NCBI GenBank assembly: GCA_947471745.1
Contig: CANJKZ010001109.1
Span: 62,001 to 126,000, forward strand
Direction of reading: 5' to 3'
DNA length: 64,000 nt
Origin: Closterium sp. Naga37s-1
Lineage: Eukaryota > Streptophyta > Zygnematophyceae > Desmidiales > Closteriaceae
Position numbers and translations under genes: made by a program. Positions 10,212 through 21,837 of this stretch are shown piece after piece (positions within the stretch are counted from its first letter, which is position 1; every line of letters begins with the position of its first letter). Below the pieces are notes generated by a model. That model saw nothing but the letters and a program-made list of their open reading frames with translations. It ran no database searches and was not told the DNA's origin.

Positions 10212-10672
10212 AGGGGCCTGCAATGAGGGGTCTTCAGTGAGGGGCCTGCAATGAGGGCTTTTCAGTGGGGGGCCTGCAATGAGGGCTCTTCAGTGGGGGG
10301 CCTGCAATGAGGGCTCTTCAGTGGGGGCCTGCAATGAGGGGTCTTCAGTGAGGGGCCTGCAATGAGGGCTTTTCAGTGGGGGGCCTGCAATGAGGGCTCT
10401 TCAGTGGGGGGCCTGCAATGAGGGCTCTTCAGTGGGGGGCCTGCAATGAGGGCTCTTCAGTGGGGGGCCTGCAATGAGGGCTCTTCAGTGGGGGGCCTGC
10501 AATGAGGGCTCTTCAGTGGGGGGCCTGCAATGAGGGCTCTTCAGTGGGGGGCCTGCAATGAGGGCTCTTCAGTGGGGGGCCTGCAATGAGGGCTCTTCAG
10601 TGGGGGGCCTGCAATGAGGGGTCTTCAGTGGGGGGCCTGCAATGAGGGGTCTTCAGTGGGGGGCCTGCAGTG
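10212..10672. repeat. 28-bp minisatellite downstream of the HNH gene
   Basis: About 16 head-to-tail copies of a 28-bp unit containing GGCCTGCAATGAGGGCTCTT followed by CAGTGGGG. A few copies carry single-base variants. There are no spacers. Confidence 0.95.
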
Positions 10673-10680
10673 TGAGTGGT

Positions 10681-13600
10681 TGGATTAAAAGGTGGCAAAC
10701 ATGATTCGTACGGTACGGTATACAGAGATGTGTTTGGAAGAACAGTTGACATATGATATGAGTGTGACGCACACATCATGCGTAAACGGTTAAAGTTCCT
10801 CATGCTGTGATGTTAACAAAATAAGAGGCACCGCACTGTGCAACTAAAGCGGTTGCTTGCAGCCACGGAAGGCACTCGAGTGGAGAGAAACTTTCACCTT
10901 CTACTCCTGCGAACGGTTTATGCTACGTGCGGCCCAAGTTACGGTGGGTAGGTACCGTTGTGCTTATAGAGAAACCAAGCACAAAAAAAAACAAACCCTG
11001 GTGGTGAATCTACTCAGATGACCAGCTGGATCTCAGCAAGGACCAGTTTGGTTTTTCTTAATCTGGGCCCCTTTGTAGCACATGGGCCATTTACCATAAA
11101 ATACTGGTAGCTGTTTTATTTAAGGTACCATTGTTCTGCTGATGAAGCCACGTATTCTTTGAGATAGTACGGTATGAGATAGTGATACAGAGCTTTCCTG
11201 GGTGAAGTAGTGTACATCCTCTTGAGAGCTGATTATCTAGTTATGTCATTGGTCCACTGGTCCACTCACACGACTGAGCATTTCCACCCATGCAAGCTTT
11301 TGTTCTTAAGGTATTGATGGTGCATAATGCAACATACCGGTACCTTGCTGCTGGGTAGTGTTTAACGGCATTACAATAACATAGGGAGCTCATGCGTGTT
11401 CCTAGTAAGGTACTGCCGGTACTCAGAGAGACCACTGCATAGAGTAAGGTAGAAGAAACCAATGCTGAGAGCATCGTATCTGGAAGAGACCACTACTGAC
11501 AGTATGGCAAATAAACAACTACAAATTAGATTCAAAGGTGATGAGATGCGACGCAAAGCCACACCCCCTTCACCCCTCCTCTTTCCTCCTCCCTCAAGCT
11601 GTTGAAAGCCTGCTGATTGCGTGCTACACCATGGCATGTTACACAATGCCATGCACCACCATGCCATTTCATGCCATGTCATGCCACATCGGAGATTGTG
11701 CGAACACATTTGTCAACATGTTGAATAGGCTTTCACCTGTCCAATACCCAATCACTCACCTCAGAAATAGTCCCTTCCACTCACCTCAGATCTACCGTAA
11801 CCCCTTCCACTCACCTTACACCAGGAAGATGAGGGGAGGAGTAGAAAGGGGAGAACGGAAAGGCAAGGGCGGAAAGGGGGGCGGCGGAAAGGAGGAATGG
11901 GGGGGGGACGGGGGTGGGGGGGAGGGGGGGGGGAAGGGAAAGATGGGCGTTTTTTTCGTCAGTTCTCTCCGTCCATTTCCCCTCTTTCTCGCCTCCGCTC
12001 CGCCCACTCTCGTCTTTCTTCTCCCCTCCGCTCACCTCCCCTCTGCTCCCGTTCTCCCTTTTCCCCATCTTGCGTCCAGGCTGGGACCGTCGATGCGCAC
12101 TCAAGTCCAGGCAGATGAAGGGGGAGCGGAAGGGTGAAGGAGAAGGCGGAAAGGGGAGGGAAAGGTGGGAAGGGGAAAGGAAAAGCGAAAAAGGGAGGGA
12201 AAAGGCGGAAAGGGGAGGAGAAAAGCGGGAAGGGGGGGGGGGGGGGGGGGGAGGGGGGGGGTGGGAAGCGGAAAGGGGAGGGAAAAATCGGAAAGGGGAG
12301 GGAAAAAGCGGAAAGGGTAGGGGAAAAGCGGAAAAGTAAGGAAATGGGCGCTTTTCCCTTTCTCCAGTCCACTACGTCCATTTCCCCCTATTCTGCCCTC
12401 CGCTCACCTCCTCTCACCTCCACTCACCTCCCGTCCTCCTTTTCCGCGTCTCGCGTCCAGAATATAGTCGACGCTCTGAAGTCACGAGGGGGAAAGCGTA
12501 AAGGGGAGGGGGAAGTGGAAATTACCGTCACCTCCACTCACCTCCTTTTCCGCGTCTTGCGTCCAGAATACCGTCGACGCTGTGAAGTTGACGAAACGCG
12601 CTGCCTAATCGACGAAACGCGAGTCGCTAATGACGCGTCAGAAATCGACGCTACTAATTCTTCCGCTACGAATGTTTCTATTTTCCGTGCGCTACTACAT
12701 GTGGATAGAAGTCAGACCTGGAGCGCGCAACTTAGACTGTCTTACCGAGACTACGATATTTATTCAGATCTGATACTGCTAGCATGCCATTAAAAGCGTA
12801 AAGCGGCTAAAAATAAGCACGACCGAGAGCGTGAGCCACATGAAATACTTCGATGTCATGAAAAGCTGTACTTAGACCGACTACCCAGAGATCTCTCTTC
12901 ACGAAAAACAACTATCGCAACTAACGAGATGCGTGGCGAAACTACTACTAAATGCAAGTTAGTGTGAGCTAATGGAAGTCACAAACATCTGGGAAATGGC
13001 GGGTGAAGTAGTGGTGGCAGGTTCGGAGTACCAGGGCTGGTACCAGGTCCGGTGGTTGTGCCAGGGTGTCAAAAACTCCTTCCTTCCATTGGTTCGCGTA
13101 AATTTCTTCTTATCCTTCCTTTCATATTCCAGCTGCCCGAACAGGTTTAGGAGGATGAGATGGGCCAGCTGACTTTTCCTGAACCAAACCAAAGCCGTCC
13201 CGCACCTCACGCAAAACCCACGCGGATCAGCTAAAAAAACTTATGGCCCAACTAAAACAGCGCCACGTCAACCACCTCCTAGAAAGCTTGAGCCTGTCCT
13301 TGCTGTTGCACACCGCATGCTCAACAAAACAAACCTCCCAACCCAAACCACCAATACTCGCCTTTGGCAAACGCGTTTGCGTACGGACAATTCAATCCGA
13401 TTTGTATAACCTGAATGTGCAGAATGAATGTGCTGTACTACTTTGGTTGAACAGGATGGACAGGGCGGGGGCAAAATTTCAGCCACCTCGAACTGTTCTT
13501 CACGCGCCGCTGGCCACTGCCGCAATCTCGGCGCTGCAGTTCATTAGGGCGTGGAAGTTCCTTACGAACATGCGTTTGGTTGCTCCTGTGGTCGAACATC

Positions 13601-14560
13601 TGGCCTCGTCAATGGCTTGCGACATCTTTCGCTGGGTAACACACGAAACCCTACATTGCAAATCAGAGAGGCTTTAAGGTTTCGGAAGGGGCCTTGGTCG
13701 CTCTCAAGCGAAGAGCTCTGAGTTCATCAATCACTCGGAGCAAATTGGATTGCACCACATCACCCACGACAACACCTGGTTGCATGTCGCGTGATTCTAC
13801 TTACGTCGCCAATCTTTGTCTTCTCCTGGACCCAAAAACGTGGGGCGACTAGGGGGCACGGGTTGTGAAACGTGAGTGCTTCTAGCAATTTTCGTCACTC
13901 TTTTAACGATGCTGAATGGCGAGAGTCGCAACATGTGTTACTGTCGCAACTGCGCGACTATTGCCTTGTTCACAGGGATCTTCCACGCTCTTAGTCCATC
14001 ACACAAGCCACCCCGTTCACCACACCTTCCCACCGTTGCGGTCAACTCCACCACCACCATCCATCCACTCATAACACACTATACTTTTTCGCACCACGCA
14101 CACAGCCTGGTGTCAGAATTCGGGAATTCCCTCCCACACGGCGGCAGCACGGCATGGTGTCGCGCCCCGTTTACCGCACTGCACCCATGTAGATGCTGTA
14201 GAATTCTATTACTCACAACCGCATTTGGTTCAAAGCCGAGCTTAGACGCACCGTCAGAGCCGCCGTTCAAAATGGCGATTTTGTATCCACCAATCAGCAG
14301 CAGGCTTATCCTTCTGTTTCAGCAGCTACCTTTTCCTTGCATCTCCCTCGAGCATCTCATTCGCTCCATATAATCTAGCGTTGTTGCGTTTTTGCAGTTC
14401 TTTTTCTTCCTTCTCCAAGCTCCAATCCAATGAGCTCACACGGATGGTACACGGGGAAGTCAAGGCATGAGGCGGCGTTGAGTTAGAGAGTCGGGTGTGG
14501 GGTGGGTGGGTAGATGTCGTGAGGAGTGAGCTGCCAAGTGCCTTGACTAAACCGTGTACT
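10681..14560. other. gene-poor stretch with no recognised coding sequence
   Basis: ORFs of 144 codons (13243-13677) and 165 codons (13876-14373) occur but show no motif I recognise. 11625-11700 holds clustered CATGCCA words. The rest shows no clear gene, RNA or mobile element. Confidence 0.5.
11825..12345. repeat. purine-rich GGGAAAGG-type low-complexity tract with long G runs
   Basis: Two blocks of G-rich purine repeats (about 11825-11945 and 12115-12345) flank a pyrimidine-rich block. An uninterrupted or nearly uninterrupted G run of over 25 bases lies near 12231-12262. Such DNA could form quadruplexes or triplexes. Confidence 0.85.
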
Positions 14561-15627
14561 GTACCGAAATTTCCGCGGCAACCATTTCACCGCGAAATCT
14601 GGACCGCCATACCTACGTGGCGCGACCATATCTGCAAGGTCTTCATTGAACTATCTTCACGCGACGAAGATAAACGGCGAATTTTTCGCAGCGAGGTCTA
14701 CGCTCCGAACTCGCCACGGAATGGACTTCGATAGCTTCAAAGTGAAGCACGGCGCCTCCCTTGCTGATTCAAAATGCTGCTGGTGCGGCCTCTCCCGTCG
14801 TTGCGGCGATTCCAGTCTTCACCAACACAACGACGGGCCACCTGAACGAAGACGGTCGTGTGGACAACCTGAAGCCGATTGCTCTCAAGCTTCTCAAGTC
14901 CAACCTGAAGTCCAGATTGCCGATTGGCGATCACTCACCGTCCCCGCGAAAGGCGCTTCTTGTTGAAGTAAGTCATGCCGATTGGCGATCATTGTCGCTG
15001 GTCTTTTCTTCAGTTCTACTTTTTACTAATCCTTTCTTTCCTTCTTCTTTCCAGACCTAAGCCATGCCGGAAACGGATAGGAGCTTCCACCGTCGCTGTC
15101 GTCTTCATGAAGGAACTCAAGCACTTATGATAACTGGAAGAACGCCTCCAACGGGTTTCAGGCCCGTCACCAACTGTTCGGCAAACGTCGCCAATGGCGG
15201 ACTTCTGAACTCGGCTGAGGTACGTAAACCGACTTGGACTTCGAATCAACGTCTTCTTTTCTTAGTTTTCTTTTTTGTTGATTGTACTAATGTGTTGCCT
15301 TTTTCCTTTTCAGACCTTGGCGACCTCATCGGCGACCGTCTCAAGTCACGTGATGGCTAGAGGCGCTACGGAAGGTTTCAAGCCCTGGCGCAGCTACGGA
15401 TGCATTCAAGGTCTCGCCGACCGTCGCCAATGGCCAACTTGTCTCCAATGGTACATCACTTCAAAGTTTTCCTTCACGTAACTTTGGTTTCTTTTCACAA
15501 GTACTAATATCTCGCCTTCTTCATTTTTCAGACCTCGGCGACCTTCTTGGCGAACATCATGGCGACCGTCTTGGCGACCGAAGATGGCCGAGACACGAAA
15601 GCTCCGACAAGTACTAATATGTCACCG

Positions 15628-15812
15628 ACGCCGTTGCCGTTGCTCCTGACGCCAAGTCCCGTTGCTCATAATCGCCGTCGCCGTCGCCGTTGCTCCTGAC
15701 GCCAAGTCCCGCTGCTCATAATCGCCGTCGCCGTCGCCGTTGCTCCTGACGCCAAGTCCCGCTGCTCATAATCAACGTCGCCTTCGCCGTTGCTCCTGAC
15801 GCCAAGTCCCGC
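15628..15812. repeat. about 50-bp tandem repeat with TGCTCCTGACGCCAAGTCCC core
   Basis: Three to four near-identical units lie within one putative exon of the repeated-module unit. Confidence 0.85.
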
Positions 15813-16539
15813 TGGCGGCCTCTTTCATCGCTGCCCCTCGTCACTGGTAAGCACAGTCTGTGTTCCACTCGATTTTCTTTGGCCGTTTCGCCGTTACGAT
15901 TATCCAATTGCTTTTCTTCATTTTTATGTTTTTTAGTAGTACTAACTTGATGCCGTTTCCTGATGCAGACCTTTTGGCGACCGAAGCTTCAAACGACGAT
16001 CGGTGAAGGCGCCGACGCAGCAGCGACGATCGATGAAGGCGCCGACGCAGCAGCAGCGACGATCGGTGATGGTGCCGACGCAGCAGCAGCGAAATAGAGG
16101 TAACGTGACATTCAGCAGCTCCTCGCAATTTGGTGATTCCTTTTTTTAGCAGTTCGCTTCGCTTCGTATCTTTCCCTTAGACATTACGGAATATGACGAA
16201 ATCTTTCTCTTTTTTCTGTAGAAGCTGAACGTTCGCCAGCGACGCGCGGCGACGCATGGGCGCGTCTCACGGATGGCGGGCGGGGATGGCGGACGCATGA
16301 CGTGACAATGTGGTGAAGGGTGATGCTTTTTCGGCAAGTCTAACGTCGCACGGCGCATCGGAGGCGCCTGGCGACGGTTCGGTTCGCTACAAGTTGCGCC
16401 TCGCTGCGGTTGGGGTAACTCAACCAACTTTTGCTTCCTGCCTCCTTTCCCGCCGCCTTGAAGGTTTCGGTTCCTTTCGTTTAGTTTCTAACGTGGTTGG
16501 TTTCTTCCTGCAGAGGGCCTCACGGACGCACGGCGACAC

Positions 16540-16790
16540 TTCTGGCGGGTGGACGGTGCGTTTCGCGGTCGGAAGGCGCGTCTCCCGGACGGATGGCGCG
16601 TTTCGCGAGCGGAAGGCGCGTTTTGAGGGCAGAAGGCGCGTTTCCCGGGCGGATGGCGCGTCTCACGGGCGGATGGCGCGTTTTGCGGGCGGAAGGCGCG
16701 TTTCCCGGGCGGATGGCGCGTCTCCCGGACGGATTGCGCGTTTCCCGGGCGAATGGCGCGTTTTCCCGGGCGGATAGCGCAGGAGCGGCG
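16540..16790. repeat. 20-bp GC-rich tandem repeat (GGCGCGTTTCCCGGGCGGAT type)
   Basis: About twelve degenerate 20-bp units. Forward reading frames give repeated R-V-S-R-A-D-G-A and G-R-M-A-R-F peptides, but this follows from the repeat and is not evidence of a protein. Confidence 0.85.
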
Positions 16791-17590
16791 GGAGCGGGAG
16801 TCAACGGTGGAAGCGGGAGTTCAAGCTACCACGGGGGATTCCCTCTCACTTTGTAAGTTTCAGTTCCAGTTTTCCTTGGTGTTCTTTTCCGGATACTAAC
16901 TACTTTGTTGTGTGCGCTCCCTCTTTTAGTGCAGGAGCGGCGGGACCGGGAGTCAACGGTGGAAGCGGGAGATCAAGCTACCACGGGGGACTTCCTCTCA
17001 CTTCGTAAGTTTCAGTTCCAGTGTCCCTTTATGTTATTTTATGGATTCTAACTACTATGCTGTGTCCTCTTTCTTTTAGTGCAGGAGCGGCGGCAGCGGA
17101 AGTCAACGATGGAAGCGGGAGTTCAAGCTACCACGGGGGGACTTCCTCTCACTTTGTAAGTTTCAGTTCCAGTTTCCATTTATTTTATTTTCTGGATTCT
17201 AACTACTATGCTGTGTCCTCTTTCTTTTAGTGCAGGAGCGGCGGCAACGGGAGTCAACGATGGAAGCGGGAGTTCAAACTACCACGGGGGACTCCCTCTC
17301 ACTTTGTAAGTTTCAGTTCCAGTTTCCCTTCATTTTATTTTATGGATTCTAACTACTATGCTGTGTCCTCTTTCTTTTAGTGCAGGAGCGGCGGTAGCGG
17401 AAGTCAACGATGGAAGCGGGAGTTCAAGCTACCACGGGGGGACTTCCTCTCACTTCGTAAGTTTCAGTTCCAGTTTCCCTTTATTTTATTTTCTGGATTC
17501 TAACTACTATGCTGTGTCCTCTTTCTTTTAGTGCAGGAGCGGCGGCAGCAGGAGTCAACGATGGAAGAGGGAGTTCAAGCTACCACGGGG
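16783..17590 (+). repeat. 150-bp tandem array, each unit a 75/76-nt exon plus a 75-nt intron
   Basis: Six copies of an exon starting TGCAGGAGCGGCGG end at 16852, 17004, 17155, 17305, 17456 and beyond 17532. The introns between are 77, 75, 75, 75 and 75 nt, each GTAAGTTTCAGTTCCAGT...TTCTAACTACT...TTCTTTTAG. The last exon copy diverges after about 55 nt. Exons of 75 nt keep the frame and encode a small Gly/Ser/Ala peptide (EVNDGSGSSSYHGG). Two copies are 76 nt because of an extra G. Confidence 0.9.
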
Positions 17591-17800
17591 GACTGCCTGG
17601 CGGGGAGCGGACGCCATCACTTCACGAATTTCCTCTCCTCTCTGCTTCCAGTCCAGCGTCCCATGTCAGGTGGAGAGACAACCAGCCAGCATGGGGATCT
17701 GCTCCAACTCGTCTCCGACGTTAGAATAGACTCGTTAGAGACGGACACGATACAGTCGCGTAGAACTGACCACGGAACAGACTGACAGGCTCGAAAAGCC

Positions 17801-18479
17801 CGGCACGGTATGCCGCGGCTGGTTGGTTTCGATGGGGCGTGGTACGATTCGATTAGCCGCGGTACTGTACGATGTGCCGCGGCGAAGTTAGCTTGGTAAG
17901 ATGTTTTGCTGTGCCAGGTATGCTGCAGATTGTCTGACATCAGTGCGACTCGAGGAGTCCCACCTGACATCTGACAGCCCGACATCCGAGGCGGTTTTCT
18001 GCCCGTGGAAGTACAATTCATAATTCCCCCCCAATTAGTTTTCATTCTTTTCCCCCTTCCTTCCTCCCGCTCCCCCTATCCCTCCCTCCCCCCCTAGGTG
18101 TCCCGTGCGAAAAACCCCCACCTCAACGCGGTGCATGGGTGAAACGCTAGAGGCTTTGCCTCTAGCGGCCAAGAGGGGTCAAGACTCAAGCCTCAAGACT
18201 CAAGACTCCAGAACAAGTGGAGCAGCAGCAGCAGAAGATCGGCCTTTCGTCGTACCAGAATCTGAAGCTGGTTGTAGTCCCTAGTGGAGATCGCTTCCTT
18301 GTATGTGTGTGAAATGTTCTATACGATAATTTTTTCATCTTGACCACGGAATACCAATCCCTCAGGGGAGGACTACTAGACTCGCACGATCGAACAAACA
18401 GAAAGCACCATTGAAATCGTTGACTAGCAACCTTTTCCTTGGGAACGGCGATTATAACTCTCAAATTCTCCTCGAGCAC
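17801..18479. other. intergenic, with a short hairpin
   Basis: No gene is recognised. At about 18146-18170 GCTAGAGGC and GCCTCTAGC form a perfect 9-bp inverted repeat with a two-base loop. Pyrimidine-rich sequence lies at 18040-18100. Confidence 0.4.
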
Positions 18480-18482
18480 TAA

Positions 18483-18945
18483 GGGTGCATTCCTGCGGGG
18501 ACACTTGTGTCTCAATCCCCGATTTCCCGAGTCGCGCCTGTAAATTTGCCAAATGTTGTGTCACAAACAACCAATGTATCGCGACTCTAGGCGACCAGGC
18601 GAGATGTACAGTTGTGCGCATTTGTTTGGGTGACACAAATGACTGTACATCCCTTTTTTCAACCGCTTGGCTTGGGTGTGGTTTCGACGAGCGGGATTTT
18701 TTCCCGCACGAAATTGGCATTGCAGGCTGTCCAGGTGCATTGACATTTCGAGCCGCGTGCGAATTTTTCACATTGACGAGTCGGATTACAATTCGTCAGC
18801 GACGTCAGCGCGTTTCACGCTGACCAATAAAAAATACAGTAATGGTCGCGGAAATGCGACTCGCAATTGGGACACACTACAGTTTATGCTGTTTTTGTGT
18901 GTCACAAAGCGATTGAGACATTTGTGTCTCCACAGGAATGCACCC
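18483..18945 (+). mobile_element. PIF/Harbinger-type MITE, copy 2
   Basis: A 463-bp element with inverted ends GGGTGCATTCCTG...CAGGAATGCACCC and 3-bp target duplication TAA on both sides (18480-18482, 18946-18948). TWA target sites and G-rich ends fit the PIF/Harbinger superfamily. It has no coding capacity. Confidence 0.9.
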
Positions 18946-18948
18946 TAA

Positions 18949-20634
18949 CTCATGCTTTTCTGCCTCCGACGGACCCATCGACAGCATATAGGAGCGTGCG
19001 GCTGAGGAGTTTAGAAAGCATACGATCGCCAAGCAGTAAGTACGAGGAGTAGCCTAATTAAGCTATTTTAAGCTAATCATAAAAACGTATGGTTCTCCAC
19101 ACTTCAATGGAAAGAACGAGGAAAATGGTTCTTAAGTGGTTCTTAGATGGGTCCTATGCTTCGCGTTCTGTGGCGACTGGTGGCAGTAAGAATTATTCGT
19201 CGATTTTCATATTCTCATTACGTCGCGAAGGAACTATAAATTTTAACGGACGGCGGGTTCACTCGTTGTGCGCATGTTCAAGCGGTCACGCGATCTTGCA
19301 CTTCCGCGCTATGCCTGATTTCCGCGTAAATGAATCTCACGATCTCGCCGTTTTACATCTAACCCTAGAAACGCCATGTCCGCGCTGCGGCTGACGCGCG
19401 CTCTGATGGCTCCATAGGGTCTACAATGACGTGCTCTGATGGCGAGCTTGGGGAGGTAACGAGTGATGCTTTGGATCATCTTAATAATCAAAATCAGACC
19501 CGGTTCCCCTTTCACTTCCCACCCGCTCCCATCCCCCTTCCCCCTCCCTTCGCCGTCACTCCATCTTTTCGCGATTGGTAGAAAGCATTTTTGCCTTCAT
19601 CTCTCTTTCCTCATCTCCCCGTCGCTCGCTCCTCACCCATTCAAATTTTCGCTCGCATGCCGTCCCCCCTGCGCTCATCCCTCCCTTGCGCGCATCCCTC
19701 CCGTGCGCTGATCCATTTTTTCCCCCTGCGCTCACCGCTCATCGCCCCTGCAGTGAACCCTTCTCCTCCCTGCGCTCACCACTCGTTCCCCCTGCGCTGA
19801 TCCCTTTTCTCCCCTTCGTTCATCCTTTTTTCCGCCCTGCGCTCACCTCTTATTCACCCACCGTTCATCCCTCGTCCCTCCTTGCCGCTCATCCCCCCTG
19901 CACTTGTCCCGCATCCCCTTGCTCCCATCACTCCCCCCTGTGCTCCCTCCCTCTCCCCCACTGAGGTACTTACGATGCATCTTCATCTGCTAGGTCTTCC
20001 GATTCCTGGCAGTGAGAACACCTGATTCATCCCTATAACCGTGCATCACCTCTTGGCCTGATTGGTTGTTGTGTTGTGGTTTGCCGGTGCCGTTTGTGTT
20101 CAGGAGAAGCAGACGCCGTTCCAGCCTTACCTGCATAAGCAGCTCCATAAGGTACGCCAACCCATTTCTTGCATTGCAACGCCCGTTGTACGCCAACCCA
20201 TTTCTCCTGCGTCTGTGTGCGATGCATTGTCAGTCAGATTCTGCGATGCATGATTGGCCAATTGGTAGCAGGGCTGGGGAAAAGGAAGATGTTGTGTACG
20301 GAAGTGGCTTGTGGAGATGGTGTTGTGGGAGATGCGGGCCATTACTTGTTCTATCCTCTCATTCCTCACTCCGTTGCTACATTCTTATCTGTTTAGATCA
20401 AGTTGGAGAGGGCAACTCTTGGTTTATATGTGCCACTGTAAGATCCTTTTTCACCTCAATGTAATCTGATTGACGTCTGATAGAAGTGCTGTATGACAGG
20501 AGAGGAGACTAACATGGTGAGGAGAGGACAAAATACAGAGGACTACCGTAACTTGGTGATTGTCAAACCTTTGCCTGTTGATGATTCAGATAGGCACCTG
20601 TGTTCCTCTGTACGGTATTGCGTTATTATCTGTG
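18949..20634. other. intergenic region with a degenerate CT-rich minisatellite
   Basis: About 19630-19950 is made of diverged copies of CCCCTGCGCTCATCC-like words. I recognise no gene in the remainder. Confidence 0.5.
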
Positions 20635-20642
20635 GCTATGGT

Positions 20643-21417
20643 CAGGGCTCAGGTTTGGTTTTTACCTACTCACGATTAGCAGTGTAGACATTTTCAAAAC
20701 CCTTCTGAGCAGTGTATCTTTTTTGGTAACACTGATGGATCAGTGTAACTTGAAGTTTTGAAAACTTTACCCAGAGGCATCAGTGTAGGTATATTTTTTT
20801 CCCTGATTGTACTGTAGGTGCTAGCAGCAACCAAGCTCGAGGCCCAAATTGCGCAAGATTACTATTACTGTGCAAGGTGGGCAATGGTGGGTGGGGGTTG
20901 TTGTGAAATTCGAGCGCAGTGGCTTGTCTGGTTTCGCTGCAACACTTGTTTTTTTCGCCGAGTCAGCAAGCTTCCCGGGGGGAACATGTGTTTGGGGACC
21001 TCGATCGAGTCCCAAATTTCGGAGTCGAGGGAGTTGAAGTTTTGCAGTGAGTGCAGCTTCGACCAATCAGGTTGCAATTTTTGCTTCGGGTAGGTTGCAA
21101 GCAGTCACTGAGTGACGCGGTGTCGGTCGTCAGTACTCACGTGCTGCCGTCGTAGTGCATCATTACGAATTTGGGTGTACCGTTATGAAATTTCGGAGAC
21201 CCTTCATCTCGATAGGTAGAGTTTTCGAAGGGGGGGGGGGTGGTTCCCTGTACACGCTCTTCAGGGTAATCTTCGCTAAGGGAAATTTTACCCCAGAGCA
21301 TCAGTGTGGCCTAAATCATTACACTGACATATCAGTGTAACACTAATCCCCCAAACTGAAAATTTCACCCTTCTTATCAGTATAGAAGTGTAAATTACAC
21401 TGCAAACCTGAGCCCTG
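20643..21417. mobile_element. non-autonomous hAT-type DNA transposon
   Basis: Terminal inverted repeats CAGGGCTCAGGTTTG / CAAACCTGAGCCCTG are flanked by the 8-bp target duplication GCTATGGT (20635-20642 and 21418-21425). CAGGG ends and 8-bp duplications are typical of hAT. Subterminal ATCAGTGTA-like words recur at both ends. There is no transposase. It is 775 bp. Confidence 0.9.
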
Positions 21418-21425
21418 GCTATGGT

Positions 21426-21837
21426 GATGTATCGTGATGTGCTATTTGAGGAAAGAAAATATACCGTGTGTTAATTGCCAACCGCCACCAGACCAGAGTG
21501 TCTCCACCGCACAGGCAGATTGAGGAACGAAATGTCAAGGTAGAAATGCAGTGCAGGGACTGTTACAGAGGGTTACAAGTCACACAGCTTTTACGGTATG
21601 TACTGTGATGTGATGTGACGTGATGTGATGGGAGTCGTGACACTGAGTATATACTTGGAGATTACAATACAAAGCCACGGAAGCACTGCTAGCGGTATGT
21701 CATTACAACTCTGCTGTACCTAGTGAAGGAATCATATGCAAATAATCATACACTGTACCTGTTGCCTGTTGTCAATAAACTACTAGTTTGATGTCATACA
21801 TATTGAGAGCATTGTGATTAGCTACAATATACTGTAA
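21426..21837. other. downstream spacer of the aspartic-protease-like gene
   Basis: AT-richer sequence following the minus-strand stop at 21838 in transcription order; it probably includes the 3' UTR. Nothing else is recognised. Confidence 0.4.

Larger units (their letters stand above)
14580..17800 (+). other. candidate spliced transcription unit made of repeated exon-intron modules
   Basis: At least ten intron-like intervals with strong signals lie in series: 14968-15054, 15220-15313, 15478-15531, 15846-15968, 16100-16221, 16415-16513, then five at 16853-17531. Each starts GTAAG, GTAAC or GTACG, ends in a polypyrimidine-CAG or TTTTAG, and most hold a TACTAAC-like branch site (for example TTTTACTAAT, GTACTAATAT, GTACTAACTT, TTCTAACTAC). 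Early exons start alike: ACCTTGGCGACC, ACCTCGGCGACC, ACCTTTTGGCGACC. I cannot fix a start codon or a single reading frame, and I recognise no domain. It may be a lineage-specific gene, a long noncoding RNA, or a decaying array. Confidence 0.5.

Noticed and set aside
10212-10672. Regular 28-bp repeats suggestive of a CRISPR array
   Set aside because: Units are contiguous with no spacers, and the context is a eukaryotic nuclear genome. It is a minisatellite.
13243-14373. ORFs of 144 and 165 codons as possible genes
   Set aside because: No start context, domain or splice partner that I can support; left as unassigned.
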